A stretch of DNA of 64,000 nucleotides from Chaetoderma sp. LZ-2023a (GCA_034401795.1 CM067369.1:185692936-185756935); one strand, 5' to 3'; shown: positions 1-13,061, numbered from the stretch's first letter. Notes: generated by a model from the letters alone, not told the origin. Made by a program: numbers and translations.

Positions 1-352
1 CCGAACTACAATTGCAGTTTATCCATCAATCATATGACGTCATTATTAACTATGTGACATATAGGCTGACGTCATAAACAGTTCCATAGCGCTTAACTGA
101 TGACTGACTAAGAGTTGTTATGCGAATTGTATGGCTTTACTATTTAATAAACATACTGTTGAATATTTTGAAACTAATTTGACTGGGTGCTTAGTCAAAT
201 TGGTTTCAAAATATTCAACAGCTTACCTGTATAATTTTCTGGAGATTGATAGTCAGATCAGGGAGTTAAGGGATCGATCGATCTGAACACAGGCGAAGTG
301 TTGGTGGAGCTTAGCTAAAGATGATGAGGTGTAGCTAAAACTGGATTCCGCC
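1..352 (+). mobile_element. Foldback element, long form
   Basis: The outer part has ATCATATGACGTCAT near the start and GCTAAAACTGGATTCC at the end. The centre (150-224) is a hairpin with arms GTTGAATATTTTGAAACTAA and its inverse. The inner arm segment TGTTGCTGCC seen in other copies is absent here. Nonautonomous and noncoding. Confidence 0.75.
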
Positions 353-369
353 ATTTCTAACCTGCTTAA

Positions 370-600
370 GCCATTTAACGGTCAGGATTGATCAAGAAAG
401 GTGTTTGATTATTGATTGTCCTATAGCGGGCTCGTAGCATACCTAGAGTAGACTTCTCTGAAACATCTTTGCTGCAATGACTGGCTCAGTTATCGAGCCG
501 TGCATGCCATTTATAAAATTTCAAAACATTCTTTTCTTGGTCCGCAAATGGACATCTCTCTAAACCACTGCAGAAGCATGGCCATAAACCCTTTAATGAG
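370..600. mobile_element. TTAA-type MITE, degraded
   Basis: TTTAACGGTCAGGATTGATC at the left and ATAAACCCTTTAATGAGC at the right; the middle has CTGGCTCAGTTATCGAGCC and GGTCCGCAAATGGACAT. Confidence 0.55.
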
Positions 601-1224
601 CAGGCGAGCTTTTATTTTATTTTGGAACCAAGCGAATTTATTTTGGAGCTATGGTGTGTAAATGTCCTTGAATTATGCTATGTTTAGCTGTTTCTTTTGT
701 TATATTTACCATAGTTTGAAGCCATATAGATTCTGTTTCAAAAAGGACAATCAGATCAGATTATTTCTAAGAGCATCTCTTTAAGCATGAATATTTCACA
801 TCACATGTGGGTGCTTGTTATTGTCGTTGTTGATAGTCTTAGACATTGATAGGACTAATGCCAGCATTTTATAAAATGAATACTAGATTAAACTCAACAA
901 CTTATATTGTCAGTTGATCAGGGCCACCTAGTGTGAAACGTGTGCTATTGTCATGACATTGGCAGCATTGTCAGAAATGTGAAATAATTGACTGATTCAT
1001 GACTGACAGACTGACAGACAGACAGACAAACTTATGCTAGTAGTCATTGTGCTTATTCAGTCTTACATATTTCAGACAGAGTTTGAGTGGACGAATTGAA
1101 TCAAGCCAGATTACATACATGTTGAGGCCTCACACCAGTGCAGCTGGTGTCACCTTTAAGCACAGTGCATCACTGAATAATCTTTGATTGGTCAAGATAA
1201 ATCGCAACTTATACTCAATGAATA

Positions 1225-1515
1225 TCTATTTGCAGTGCAATTTTTGAAAATTTACTACCTGCAAGGACTATCTGGATTTGCCTTTTCTTGGTATGGAAAT
1301 CTCTCGAGACCACTGCTGAGTCGGGTTTTGATGGGTATCATCGTTAACCCTTTAATACTCATCAATTTTCTAAAAATTTACCGCTAATGCCTTGCTCGAT
1401 AAACGAGCCAGTCATCCCAGTGGTAAATTTTCAAAAATTGTCTTCTCTTGGTCTGCAAATGGACATTTCCGATGAGAAAATTAAAAATCTTTAAACAAAT
1501 TTGATTTTTAAAGTG
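1225..1515. mobile_element. TTAA-type MITE, rearranged
   Basis: Central GATAAACGAGCCAGTCATCC and GGTCTGCAAATGGACATTTC are clear; CCCTTTAATACTC sits internally at 1343, so two partial copies may overlap. Confidence 0.5.
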
Positions 1516-2014
1516 TTAAATCTAAAGCTGTAGACTACATACATGTACCAGTTCACCTGGCATATCAGCCACTTCATGTATATGGTATGTGCATCTAAAC
1601 AGTTCACATTCTGTTGAATATTTACCACGAGCTTCTACTTGGGGTATCTTAACTCTCGCTTATATGTTATTTTTGTGTTTCGACTCAATTTGTTGCCGAT
1701 TGGCATTCTTGGAAATCACTGAACGAGGAATTGTGTGGCTGATTGACAAAACACAAGTGCACTTACGATCATTATCTTGTCAATCGCTGTCAATAATTGA
1801 TCGAAAAACTACCTGCTGCACTGGAGCTGATCATGTCATGGGTTGGTGGTAAGCCATTATAGTGACATGTATATGAGTGCATCTGCAATCACCTTTAAGC
1901 ATAATTCTATGCAATCCCGATGTGTGTATACGTTGAATATTATTCACATGAGTGGACATATGACCTGGAACCAAATTGATGTCACTAGTTCTGACTATTT
2001 CTATGTAATCACGT

Positions 2015-2222
2015 TGACCTTTAGCACTCCGATGTCAATATTCTATCTTTTACTTTGCCAATAGCAAAGAATCTGGTGTATGTTTTTAAACAATTTTGAT
2101 GGACGATGTTGCTGGGTTCGACAGCACCATCTTCCACCAAAGTTGTTGAAAAATGTACACCAGTTCATCTTTTAATTTAATTTGAAAATTTAAAAATCTG
2201 ACATCAGTTTGGTAAGGGTTAA
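2015..2222. mobile_element. Second TTAA MITE family, copy 1
   Basis: Left end CCTTTAGCACTCCGATGTCA; right end CATCAGTTTGGTAAGGGTTAA. The arms carry CAAAGAATCTGGTGTATG and ATGTACACCAGTTCATC. Confidence 0.55.
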
Positions 2223-2984
2223 AAAATTTAATTTCTCTGCTTATGGTCAGAGCTGTTGAATTTTTAGCTCGACACGTTGAACATGGTCTTTCTACTTGAA
2301 ATGCCAATATTCCAGGTACGCGATCCAGCCAAAGGTCCTCTTGTCTATTTAGAAATGTGTCAACTATTAATAAAATCCCTCTTTATAGAAGGCCATCTAA
2401 ATAACAGAATACATTTTCTGTTGCAAAACGATAACAGCTAGTCTAGTAGATGTTTTTTACATACCAAGACTATAAATTATGGATAATGTAACCTAGTTGT
2501 ATCCGTTAAATTTGCGGACATTAGATAACCTTGATAGGCATAGATCACTTATCTCAGGAATATGTCCACGGAGGAGAATACAATCGCTTTTTGTCCGCAC
2601 ACAGGAGAACAAATGATCGCTCAACCACAGAGAAATTATCGATCGCAAAGTGCTGGAGAAAAATCCCCATTGCTCAATTAGCTTTGATTTTTATAAATCA
2701 ATAAACACATGATCATGTTTTTCTATGTAACATATCTATGTTTATATGGATTGAGTGTGGATCTATTGCGCATCGTAGACACATTTAATTTGTTTTGTTC
2801 TATTATGGTCAGTATAAATATTTTGTTTGCGTATTATGGTATTGTATTGTATCTGGGATCTCCCAACTGGTTAAAAACCCTATGATATAACATGACATAA
2901 TATTATGCTGCCCTACATCAAGTATTGGGTGTGATCTTATGTATACATTATTAGCTTACCTGACCTGAAAGCACCAATAAAATA
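2223..2984. other. Noncoding stretch, nothing recognised
   Basis: AT-rich with only short chance frames; GATTAGCTTACCTGACCTGA-like sequence near 2950 recurs near 29320 and 62700. Confidence 0.4.
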
Positions 2985-3103
2985 GGCTGAATAAGCGAGA
3001 GCCATTGCAGTGGTGTGTTTTCAAAAATATATTTCGCTCAGTTTGCACTCTACAGATGGATATTCACTTAGCGAAAATTTCATTTTTCTTGAAAAACCTT
3101 GAT
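2985..3103. mobile_element. TTAA-type MITE half, cut by LINE
   Basis: ACAGATGGATATTCACTTAG and AAAATTTCATTTTTCTTG match the right half of the MITE; the LINE begins directly after it. Confidence 0.5.
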
Positions 3104-6100
3104 CTTCTTCTTTTCGATCGCTGGTATCACACTTGAAGAGCCGTTCTCAAGATGAAATCTGTGGTTTTCTGCAGTTCTTCCACAGGCCCATACAGCTTTT
3201 CAAGAAAAGAGGTTGACAAAGGCCAGATCTCTTCTCTCAGCAGCTGATAAGTACTGCAACATTGAAGTATGTGCTCTGTGGTCTGTTCTGCTTCTCCATA
3301 AGGACAAGCGGGCGATGTCGTAAGGTGGAACCACCTGTACATGTGTTGGTTTAGTCTGTTGTGTCCAGTTCTGAGACGAAAAATAGTCACTTGCTCTGGC
3401 CTCGAGAGATGATGGTAGGCATCTTCTGATTGAGGTGTTCTATAGAGTGACTTGATGATAGTCTTCATCTCTGTATGGGTAACCATGTTTTCTGTCTGAT
3501 TCTATTCTGCACCCACCTTTGCCATCTTGTCTGCTTCCTCATTTCCTTGGACTCCACAGTGTGAGGGGATCCACTGCAGTGCTACCCGAAAGCATTTGAT
3601 GGTTTGTAGTGCTTCTTCAAGTTGTGGCAGCTTACCTTTGGTGATTGCCTCAAGGACGGAGCGGGCATCAGATAAAAAGACAATCTGTGCAATAGGGTCT
3701 GCTGTTCTGCTGATGGTCATCTGCTGCATGAACCAGTGCTTCGACTTCAGCTCTGTAGTTTGTGCAGTGTTTGCCTGTCAGTGTTGCAGCTGACTCATGT
3801 TGTCCGTTTGGATACTGTATGTGCAGTCCGGCACCTCCGCTCCTAATTGCATCTTTGGCTGATCCATCTGTGTAGATCCTTATCCATGTCTCCTGAGGGT
3901 ACATTTCTTCCAACATGGCTAGGGTCAGGTCCTTCTTGCTCACATCACTGTGTTCATCTTTGGTTGTGAGATGAGGTACTGTGGTGCGAATAGCTATGCT
4001 CTCTAGTTTGTTTTCCCAGGGTGGAGGATCAAGTGTGTGGTTTGGGTCTTCTATTTGTGCTGGCAACATTTCTTGGTGTTTCCTTTGAAGTGCTTTTGTC
4101 TCTTTCACAAAACTTGATCCTTTAAGTCTTCCTGATGACAGCTGTGCTTGCCTGATCTTCATCGGGTGGTTGTTGAACGATTTGAACTTTGCAGCTTGGA
4201 TCAGTGCTTTGCATTCCCTTCCTTTGCTAAGTGGGGGGATGCCTGCTGTCTGCTCCATTTTTTCTATTGGTGTTGATCTCATTCCACCAGTGATGATGCG
4301 CAGTGCCTGGTTTTGTACTCTGTCGAGGTTCTGTTGATGAGATTTAGCTGCTGCCATCCATGAGCTGGATCCATACTCAAGGTGTGGTCATACAGCACCT
4401 AGGTAGATGGTCTTGAGGATCCTTTCATTGGCACCCCCACTTTGTTCCTGCCAGCTTCCTCATGATATTTAGCTTTCTTCTGGCCTTTGCCTCTGCGTTC
4501 TGGATGTGCTCCCTCCATGTTAATCTTCTGTCATAGGTGACTCCCAGATATGTCTGCTGGTCCTCGTACTCGAGTGGAGTACCGCCCGGTGTCAGATTGC
4601 CAACCTTGGTTTTGGTGGACAGTGAGAATAGCATGGCTGATGATTTTTCTTTGTTGATGGTAATACACCAGTGACTGGCCCAAGCTGTAATTCTGTCCAA
4701 GGCGAGCTGCATTCTGTACGTGGCAGTCGTTGTGTACTCCTCGGTGCACCAGAGTACGAGGTCATCTGCATAGAGGGCTGCTTGGATCCCATTGGGCAGC
4801 TCTGCTACAATGTCATTAATGAAGAGTATGAACAGAGTTGGTGATAATACTCCGCCTTGTGGCACCCCTTATCTCAGCAATACATTCTTTCCAGATTGTC
4901 CATCCACCAGCACCCTGGCTCTGCGATTGTGTAGGTATGACTTGGTCCATCGGAACATGTTGCCACCGATGCCTGTGCGCTGGAGCTTCACGAGGAGGCC
5001 ATCCTTTCACACCTTGTCAAATGCCTTCTGCAGATCGATAGAGGCAGCTAGCATCACCTTCTTGGCTTGAAAAGTGTCCTCTATGACTTGTGCAAGATGT
5101 GTCGTTTGATCTTCTGTACTCTTGTATCTTCTGAAGCCGGCCTGCTCTGAAACTATAATGTTCTCCGACTCCAGGTACCACTGCAACCGCTGGTTGATGA
5201 TGCGCTCCATGGTCTTGCATATGCAGCTTGTAAGACTGATAGGACGGTAGCTCAGCACTTTCGTCTTGTTCTTCCCTTTTTTCAGAACAGGAGTCATTCT
5301 GGCTTCCTCTCCATTGGTCCAACTGAGATTAAAGATGTCTAGCAACTTGTGAATAGATGCATTACCAAGGTGTTGGATCATTTCATTCGTAATGCCATCT
5401 GGCCCGGGAGATTTCTTCAATTGGCGGATAGCCTTCTTCAGTTCTGCTAAACCAATGTCAACTTTCATTGCATCGTGAGTGTTGGTGTCTGTTCTTTCCT
5501 TTTGCTCTTTTCTAACCTCTTTTTGACACATTCGTGGTATAGAAATGTTGCTTTCTTTTGCATGTGCCTTCGCAAAGGCATCTGCAGCCATCTTTCCTGT
5601 CAGTGTTTGTCCATCTTCTTCAAGAGTAGTCTTCTCTCCCCCGACACCCTCATCATTCAGTGCTTTAGTCAGTCTCCATAGCTTTGTGGTGTCTCTAAAT
5701 TAAACCCTGCCATCTTTTCCCTCCAGCTTCTTCTTTTGGCCTCCAGCTTGGTCTTTAGATACCTGGCTTTAGTTTGTTGTAGCGTGAAGTGGTTTTCATG
5801 ACAGGAATTAGCCTCTGCATCTTCTCTGGCCTTGTCTAGTTTATCATGTGCTGCTTGCAGTTCTGTTGTCCAGTAGGGGCGGTAGTTTTTCCTGAACCCT
5901 CGAGGAATCGCTTCGTTGGCAGCCTTGAGGATACTTGAATTAAATTGCTTGACCACATTGTTGATGTTTCTCCCTTCTACTTCTATATTTTGGGTAAGTT
6001 CATTGGAACGAATGCCGAACAGACTCCAATTTGCCTTTTTGTAGTTCCGCCTTTGATGTTGATGTGAACTTGTCGAAATACTTCCAGAAAGAGAGAGGAG

Positions 6101-7044
6101 GACTGGGTGGTGGTCGCTTCCTCCTAACTGCGATCCGACCACTCTACTGAGGTTTCCGTGAATGTCTTCTGTACAAAATGCCAAGTCTGGCATTGTTGTC
6201 GAGTGCCACCGGCGCGGGTAGAAGGTAGGCTGATCTGTGGGATCGTTGACAAGTAAAAGGTGCTTTTCATCTTGCCATGCTTCAATGTCTTCTCCTCGTT
6301 TATCAAGTGTTCTGTATCCCCAGCTCTGGGACTGGCTATTAAAGTCTCCCGCAATGAGGAAGTGGCAGTCCGGGACCTGGATGGTGTCAAGTGAGAGATT
6401 CTTGTCATTAGGGCAGTAATAATTGACAATGTCAATCACAGAGTTGCTGGTTGTTACCTTGATCTTGATATATTCTGCCTCTACCATAAAGGCTTTGATC
6501 TGGCTGGTGTTCACGCTGTTTGGGACCAAGGTGATCACCCCGCCTTTCTTTCTTCCTCTTCGATCACACCGGAAAATCTGGTAACCTCTGATCTTAAATG
6601 GTTTTCCTTCTTGCAGGTGTGTCTCTTGGATACAGCAGATATCAATGTTGTTTTCGTACAGGAACTGTTCGAGCTCTGATTTCTTGTTGGTAACCCCTTC
6701 TGCATTCCAGTGCATGATGTTGATACTGGGGTTCTCTTTGGGTTTGGTCTTCTCTTTCGGTTGGCCAGTAGCTCTCCATCCTCGTCCCCTGGCTCCACAA
6801 GACGAGTTGATGGGACCTACAGTAGCTGAGGGTGGGCTCCTTCGAGGTGTGGAGCCCGGCGCTGCACCTGCCTGGCGGATCCTCACAGGGCGAGCACCAT
6901 TTCGGTTGATTCGATCTCCAAGTGTCATTTCATTAGCGTTGTGCATAATGCTCTCGTTAGCCCCTCCAAATGTCTGGATTGACACCCAGTGGGTTACACC
7001 CCTGCACCACGTTGGGGCCGAGCATATAGTCTTAAACAGGGGGG
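3104..7044 (-). mobile_element. I-superfamily LINE with endonuclease, RT and RNase H
   Basis: The 3941-bp element is flanked by a perfect 11-bp target-site duplication, AAAACCTTGAT, at 3093-3103 and 7045-7055. Read on the minus strand it starts CCCCCCTG, encodes endonuclease, reverse transcriptase and RNase H, and ends in a short GAAAAGAAGAAG tail. RNase H after RT places it in the I group (I, Nimb or related clades). No gag-like ORF1 is present, so it is either 5'-truncated or a single-ORF type. The left flank (about 2985-3103) is half of a TTAA-type MITE, so the LINE went into or beside that MITE. Confidence 0.9.
3127..6985 (-). pseudogene. LINE ORF2, decayed (EN-RT-RNase H)
   Basis: The endonuclease part (6985-5669) is open for 438 codons: NIMHWNAEGV, CCIQETHL, AGDFNSQSQSWGY and SDHHPV are the APE-type motifs. 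RT follows with KKSPGPDG, YRPISLTSC, SEQAGFR and YADDLVLW (about 5591-4425). RNase H follows with IRIYTDGSA, NYRAEVEAL, FLSDARS and WIPSHCGVQGNEEAD (about 4000-3500). A C-terminal Cys/His-rich segment follows (to 3127). The frame shifts at least three times (near 5600-5670, near 4360-4425 and near 3670-3730). In-frame stops interrupt KAFDKV-KDGLL (TGA for Trp) and LLR-GVPQGG (TAA). This copy cannot encode a full protein. Confidence 0.88.
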
Positions 7045-7264
7045 AAAACCTTGATAATTACAGCGTTAAAGAAAAATTTGCACGATTTCCCAAAGCAGAA
7101 AGCAGCCTAGCCCCTTTTATAATCGTCAGTAAGTGGGTGGAAATGTCTGCTAATTGAAGTACCCTAACCATGTAATGGTTTCATCACTCCTGGCTCTCTC
7201 ATCCCTCAGTAATTATACTCTTATCTTTCCTGGAAATTTTACAATGCAGCTAATTATAGAATCC

Positions 7265-7500
7265 AGTTATCTATCTGCCCGCTGAATTTCTGCAGAGAAC
7301 ATCTTACATGAGGTTTTACCTCTGAATATGCTGAATATTTTGAAAACAATTTGACTGATAGTTGTTAGTGGCTAAGCCACCGACAACTTTCAGTCAAAAT
7401 GTTTTCAAAATATTCAGCAAGGTTTGGCTTATTGCTCATTCAAATTGTTGTCTGGCTACTGCACGTTACCGCATTATTGACTGAGTCGATAACCTTGAAG
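7265..7500 (+). mobile_element. Second hairpin subfamily, best copy
   Basis: The core (7327-7421) is GCTGAATATTTTGAAAACAA then TTTGACTG, with inner arm AGTTGTTAGTGGC and its inverse. The outer left part has TTTCTGCAGAGAACATCTTA and the right part TTGTCTGGCTACTGCAC. It differs from the main hairpin core at several positions, identically in both arms. Confidence 0.65.
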
Positions 7501-7621
7501 ATTTAAGTTTTCTTGAGGATTAATGGGTTAAAACATTGGCATTTCTGAGAGCCACCCTAATGTTACAACTATCAGAGTGTTGCTTTTGTATATAATTTGT
7601 GACAACTCTAATTCTAATTAA

Positions 7622-7802
7622 TTAACCCTTACCACTCTGATGTCAAAATTCTAATTTTATTAGTTCGACAGCAAAGAATCTGGTGTACATTTTTCAACAA
7701 TTTTGGTGGACAATGTGGCTGTTGTTGGAAAAATTAACACAAGTTCATCTTTTAAGTTAATTTGAAAATTTTAAAGTTTGTCATCAGAGTGATAAGAGTT
7801 AA
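7622..7802. mobile_element. Second TTAA MITE family, copy 2
   Basis: Flanked by TTAA at both ends; termini CCCTTACCACTCTGATG and CATCAGAGTGATAAGAG form inverted repeats. A short insert GTTGTTGG sits at the turn. Confidence 0.65.
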
Positions 7803-8059
7803 ATAGGAAATAACTATGAAAAATTCAAGCTGCTCACTGGCCATATTAACCAGACTCCTCTACTCAAGCCATTCTGTGGAAAATTGCTTTAGGCGTGTTA
7901 GGCAGACAACCGCGGGTTTGTTATAAATATTGGATGATCACCATGACATAAGTTCATTTGGCTATTTGCTTGAAGCAAAGTCATTTTTGTCAAGCCGTAT
8001 GTGAAGCGGATGATGGCTTGACTTTGTCATCTGAATGGTGTTTGTCATATTTGTTAACT

Positions 8060-9205
8060 CATTTGGCGCGAAGGGTCAAGTAAGCTTATGCCGAGGCGGC
8101 CGTCCGTCATCCGTCAAATCGCATCTCCTCCATAGCGGTTTGACCGATTTCAACCAAATTGGGCTGAAAAAACCCTATGTTGGTAGGTTCATCAAAGCTT
8201 TGATTGGTCAATTTTTCCAGTGGCCATCTTGGATTTTCCAAAAATTATCCGAAAATCCTCTAAAGTGCTACTCCTCCAATATCAATGGCCTGATTTTGAT
8301 GAAACTTGGGTGGAATAATCCTGTGGTGGTAATCCTAAGAGAATTTTGATTGGTACAATTTCAAGCAAACTCGGTGGGAAGAACCCTAGAGTGGTATGTT
8401 TCAAAATTTGTATACAGAATTTTGATTGGTTAAGTTTTTTTAAGGTGGCGGTTAGCATCTTGAATTGTCCAAAGTGGCAGGAAATTGTTTACAACGCTAC
8501 TCTTCATTAATTGCTTGGGCAATTTTAACCAGACATGGCTGGAAGGATACTAGTCTGGTTGGTTTCAGAACTTGTATACAGAATTTTTATTGGTGAATTT
8601 TTCTGCTGCCCATCTTGGGTTTTCCAAAAATATCAGGAAATCGGTTAAAAGCTACTCCTCATTAACCATATGAACGATTTCAAGCAAACTCGGCTGGAAG
8701 GACCATAGAGTGGTGTGCTTCAGAGTTTGTATACCGAATTGTGATTGGTCAATTTGTTCGGTGGCCACCTTGAATTTTTTTTTTAATGGCGGGAAACCAT
8801 TTAAAATGCTACTGCTTGAGCAATTTCAATCATGCTCGGCTGGAAGGGTACTAAGGTGGTAGGTTTCAGAACATGTATACAGAATTTTGGCTGGTCAATT
8901 TTTACAACGCCGATCTTGAATCCTCTCAAATAATTTTGGGAAATCAGTTAAAATCATTAACAACTTGGCCGATTTCAAGTAAACTTGGCTGGAAGGACCC
9001 TAGAGTGGTATGCTTCAGAACTTGTATGCAGAATTTTGATTGGTCAATTTTTTTGGCAGCCATCTTGAATTTTCAGAAAAATCGTTTAAAATGCTACTCC
9101 TCATTAACTGCTTGGGCAATTTTGGTTTTGATTGGTTAATGTTTTCAGTGGCCATCTTGGATTTTCTGAAAATTTTAGGAAATCGGTTAAAAGGCATTTT
9201 ACCTA
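8060..9205 (+). mobile_element. Tandem-core repeat element (about 150-bp units)
   Basis: Begins GCCGAGGCGGCCGTCCGTC and holds about seven units, each with GCCATCTTGGATTTTC, CTACTCCTCATTAACCGC, TTTCAACCAAATTTGGCTGG and GTATACAGAATTTTGATTGG. Unit spacing is about 150 bp. Noncoding; open frames here are chance. Confidence 0.7.
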
Positions 9206-10396
9206 TTTGAAGCCTAGGCTTCTATTATGACAAGAGCTGTTCAATTTCCAAACCAACATCTCTGAGAAAGGGGGGTGAGTTTATATTGGGTATTTAAAAA
9301 AAAAAGTTGAAATTCATTCTCTAAGATGGTTAAAATTGATACCACGAAAATTGAACTCAATTTCCCGGTACAAACTCTAACCCACCATACGACTATGTTT
9401 AATGTATGCCTAAAAAGCATCACCGCAGAAGTGAAATTATTAAATTGGAGCACCTATTAATATTGCGTATCCTTAAAGATGTTGTGAGGACTAGATACTC
9501 GATCGCTCTGATTAACTTGACAATCATAATACAGATTCTCCTTTACTAGAAGAACAAAATGCTTTTTTAATTTTTGTAATCGGCCCAGCCAAAGCTGAGA
9601 TAAGCATATAGCAACCACCTTGACAACCAAACGTTTTAGCTATCGCGCTAGAGTTGTGACGTCACACCGGGATGACACCAATTCCTGTTAGTCTAGATTA
9701 TTATCTCGGGGAGCATAGCTATAGGCTCTCTACTGCTGCGTGTATTAGGCACATATGCACCTATTCTTTGACAATTCATTGTTCACACAGGGACACTACA
9801 TTGTTCGAGATGCACAAAGGTTCAATAATATCGAAGTTGATGATATTTTTGTTGATTAAACTTAAAGGACAGACCTCATGGCCACGGTGCCTGACAACAC
9901 AATTCTAACGTATAGGCCTGTTAGAGGTGACAGTAACATCTGATTTCGTGTACGTGAATTAGGCTATATTTAATCAAACCCACCCACACACTTCTTTGAA
10001 TACAATTCTACAAATGCATATATATCTTATCTTTCTGGATTGACTGCAGAGATTTTGCATAGATGATATAGGCATGCATGTACACAAATGTACAACTTTT
10101 TAAATGATAGTTAAGTAGGCCTACACCGCTCAGTGCACGTACAATTTCAATTTACCATTGTGTAGGCTTATGAATAAATTTATGATTGCAATATAGCATT
10201 TACTTCAGTTATGTGTTTAAAATTAACTAAAATGTCGGGTAAATATAAATTTAATCTAAACTAATCTATTTGCGTATAGTCTACATTGACATATTATTGA
10301 CAGTACACGTTTTTTTACAATTTAGACAGCGGTCGAGGTGCGTAGCGAGGCTTTCACTGCCGTCCGCACGCTTATAGTACAACTTAAATAACATAC

Positions 10397-10462
10397 ACTG
10401 TTGAATATTTTGAACATAATTGGGTTGGATTTCAACCCAAATTGTGTTCAAAATATTCAACA
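10397..10462. repeat. Short foldback hairpin variant
   Basis: Arms TTGAATATTTTGAACATAAT and the inverse of TTGAATATTTTGAACACAAT around a TTTCAACCC loop. Compared with the main core, AAC has become ACA and ACTGG has become GGGTTG in both arms. Confidence 0.7.
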
Positions 10463-10693
10463 TAATGTTTCTTGTATCGTGTTCATATGGTTCTAACTAA
10501 CATATTTGTGTTTTTGCTTTGGGAGCATTTAAACTTATTTATGAGCTGCACTGTAAGTAAAGATGATATGCTAGCTACCTCTGAACATCTGTCAGTTCAC
10601 CTACCTATTTAAAATTTGTTCATCCGCTACAGTTTTGCTTTTTCATAACATTGAAATATGAGTGTATGCTACTTCCATACATTCCCCCCCCCC

Positions 10694-10839
<146 letters not shown>

Positions 10840-12469
10840 ACCAGCGTACGTGTTGACGTACATGCCTCTACATTATTATTATACAAACACATTGCCAAAA
10901 GCTTATAAGTAAACAATTACATTCTAATCAGTAATCACGGGAAATTTAACATAGGACACACTGACACACTTATTGTACATTCGTAATCTTCAGAAAAAGT
11001 TGTAACTGCACTCTGTAGCATATACATTTAGATATGAATAATAGTACAATTACAGCCATCGTCAACCTCTCCCACCAACCTCGATCATCACACTCACATC
11101 CATCCATCCCAGATATTACATAGTACACCCTGTCCTTTCAAGAATGGTAATGGATCCGCAATTAAGCCTACTAGACTACAGCTAGTATTTGTCACATGCA
11201 TTGAAATATTGCTGATTTTCAGCATTGCCCATGGTTTACCGTAGTTATAGGCCTATTATTATGCGAATATAGCTATCCATGAAACCATTAAAAATTAATA
11301 AATATCAATAAATAAAGACTTGCCTTCAACCTGACATAATTTATGTTATGGTAGGTGAAGTCTATCCTGTTAAATGCACGTTTTAAAATATGTTACCTTT
11401 GTACTACAGACAGAGAAATATTGGCCCAGCTCACAGCGCCGTTCCCGGTGTGACATCACAGCGAGTGGTGGTGTGATTCAGATTGAGGCGTCATTTAGTC
11501 TCGTTATTTGGGCTGCCTAACATATTTCTTTCACTCCAAAATGACACTATTGTGTTTAAACAGTGTAGTAGACCATAAAATTAATTGAAACTCGTTATTG
11601 ACCGCAAGTCCTCACAAGACCTTTAATAAAGATAATTTATTACATGTAGTCCAGAATTTGACATAAAATGTTACAAAAATCAGAAATCATGTGTTTCACC
11701 TCCAATCGCAATTTTTTTTATTTATGGCGAGTACTCGGATGAAATATCTTGGACTCGGAACTCGAAAATTGCTATATATTATCATTGCGCTTTGGTAACC
11801 AATTATTGTACTTTAGGTCTGAACTGAATAATGGGTACCTGTTTGATAACAAACTCCTATTAGCGTATGAGATCTCATGAGAACATGACGTCTCCAATCA
11901 CAAAAGAGCCAGCGGCTCACCAACATAAGAAGCAGTCTATCTCATTTTAATTCTCAGGCTTTCAAGCAGTTTTTGTTGTATGTCTTGATTCCGTTTTGGA
12001 TCATTTGATGAAAATTGATGCGCAATACGGGAGACTGCTTGGTTTGTACATAAATTTGGTCTGAAAATAATTTTATACGGCAGGTATTTATCACGCTGAG
12101 ACCAGTGGTTTTCGTGTATTTTGATTACAAAAGTGTGGAATAAACTTTATTATATCGTGAACATACATGGCCTACTACCAAGAGAATAAATCAAATCGAA
12201 TCAAATAAAAACTAATCTTATAGGTCATCGAGATCTAAAAATCTGAGGCCTGGTTTGATTTCTAAGGGGGTTGGGAATATAAGAGGGCAGAGATCAGTGT
12301 ATTGTAGCGTGACCCTGTGACATGATTGTTATTATTATGCATGCTATTCTTACAAATTTGGTCTTAAAATCTTTTTTCCTGATGCAAACTGTTGAGTTAG
12401 GGGTGGGCTTCTAATAGAGTTTTGCCGTTTTGAAACTGCTAAGAAATCATTGGAGCTCAAGTTAGGGGG

Positions 12470-12930
12470 CAGGCTTCTATTACTAATAGTGTTAGAGCAT
12501 GGGCTTCAAATAGGCGAAATACGGTACTCCTCATTAACCGCTTGTTCCAGTGGCCATCTTGTTCTCGAAAATGACATCTCAGGAACTGCTTTATGGATTA
12601 GGCTGAAACTCATTAGATTTAATTTCAGCGATCGTAACCAATGGTGATTAAAGTTTGTTCAAGAGAACGATCCCTGATATAACATGGCTGTCATGGACAA
12701 TCCAAATTTTGGATTTGGTGGCCATATTGGATTTTCTATTGGCGGATGGAACCTAAGGTACAATTTCACTGTGTAGTCAGCATCCATCATTAATTTCCGA
12801 CTAAATATTGTTCGTACTGAATTTTCAATTTTGTATTTTATGTCTTATTACTGCTGAATTAAAAAAATTATGTCTTCAAATGCTAATGGTTCAAATGCTA
12901 ATGGCCCAGGTGAGCGTTAAGGCCCTCGGG
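12470..12930 (+). mobile_element. Tandem-core repeat element, right part
   Basis: CTCCTCATTAACCGCTTGTT and GTGGCCATCTTG, ending GGTGAGCGTTAAGGCCCTCG then GGCCTCTTGTT, the terminal GGCC hairpin of this family. It ends 53 bases before MAST exon 1. Confidence 0.65.
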
Positions 12931-12982
12931 CCTCTTGTTTTGAAGTGATTTCAGTTAAAGAATTAACATTGCTGTTTTACAG

Positions 12983-13061
12983 ATGTGATGGTCGTCGGTG
13001 GTCAGTGGCCTCACTTCCTTCATCAGGCTATGGCACGAATACACCCGGCTCTGGTGTATCA
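12983..13061 (+). CDS. MAST: MAST exon 1 of window (GRRWS segment)
   Basis: The acceptor is the AG at 12981-12982 and the donor GTAAGT starts at 13062. The first base completes a codon from an exon outside the window; the exon then reads [19 protein letters not shown] and ends in phase 0. This serine-rich stretch is nearly invariant in MAST proteins before the helical domain. No earlier exon could be found between position 1 and 12980. Confidence 0.93.

Noticed and set aside
1184-2064. Three frames of 67-87 codons near the left edge
   Set aside because: They cross MITE and foldback sequence, show no motif, and lack splice or codon-use support.
6645-7157. 170-codon plus-strand frame over the LINE 5' end
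   Set aside because: Antisense shadow of the endonuclease frame, which has clear motifs on the minus strand.
8035-8349. 104-codon frame at the start of the tandem-core repeat
   Set aside because: Lies wholly in a noncoding repeat; other copies of the repeat do not keep the frame.
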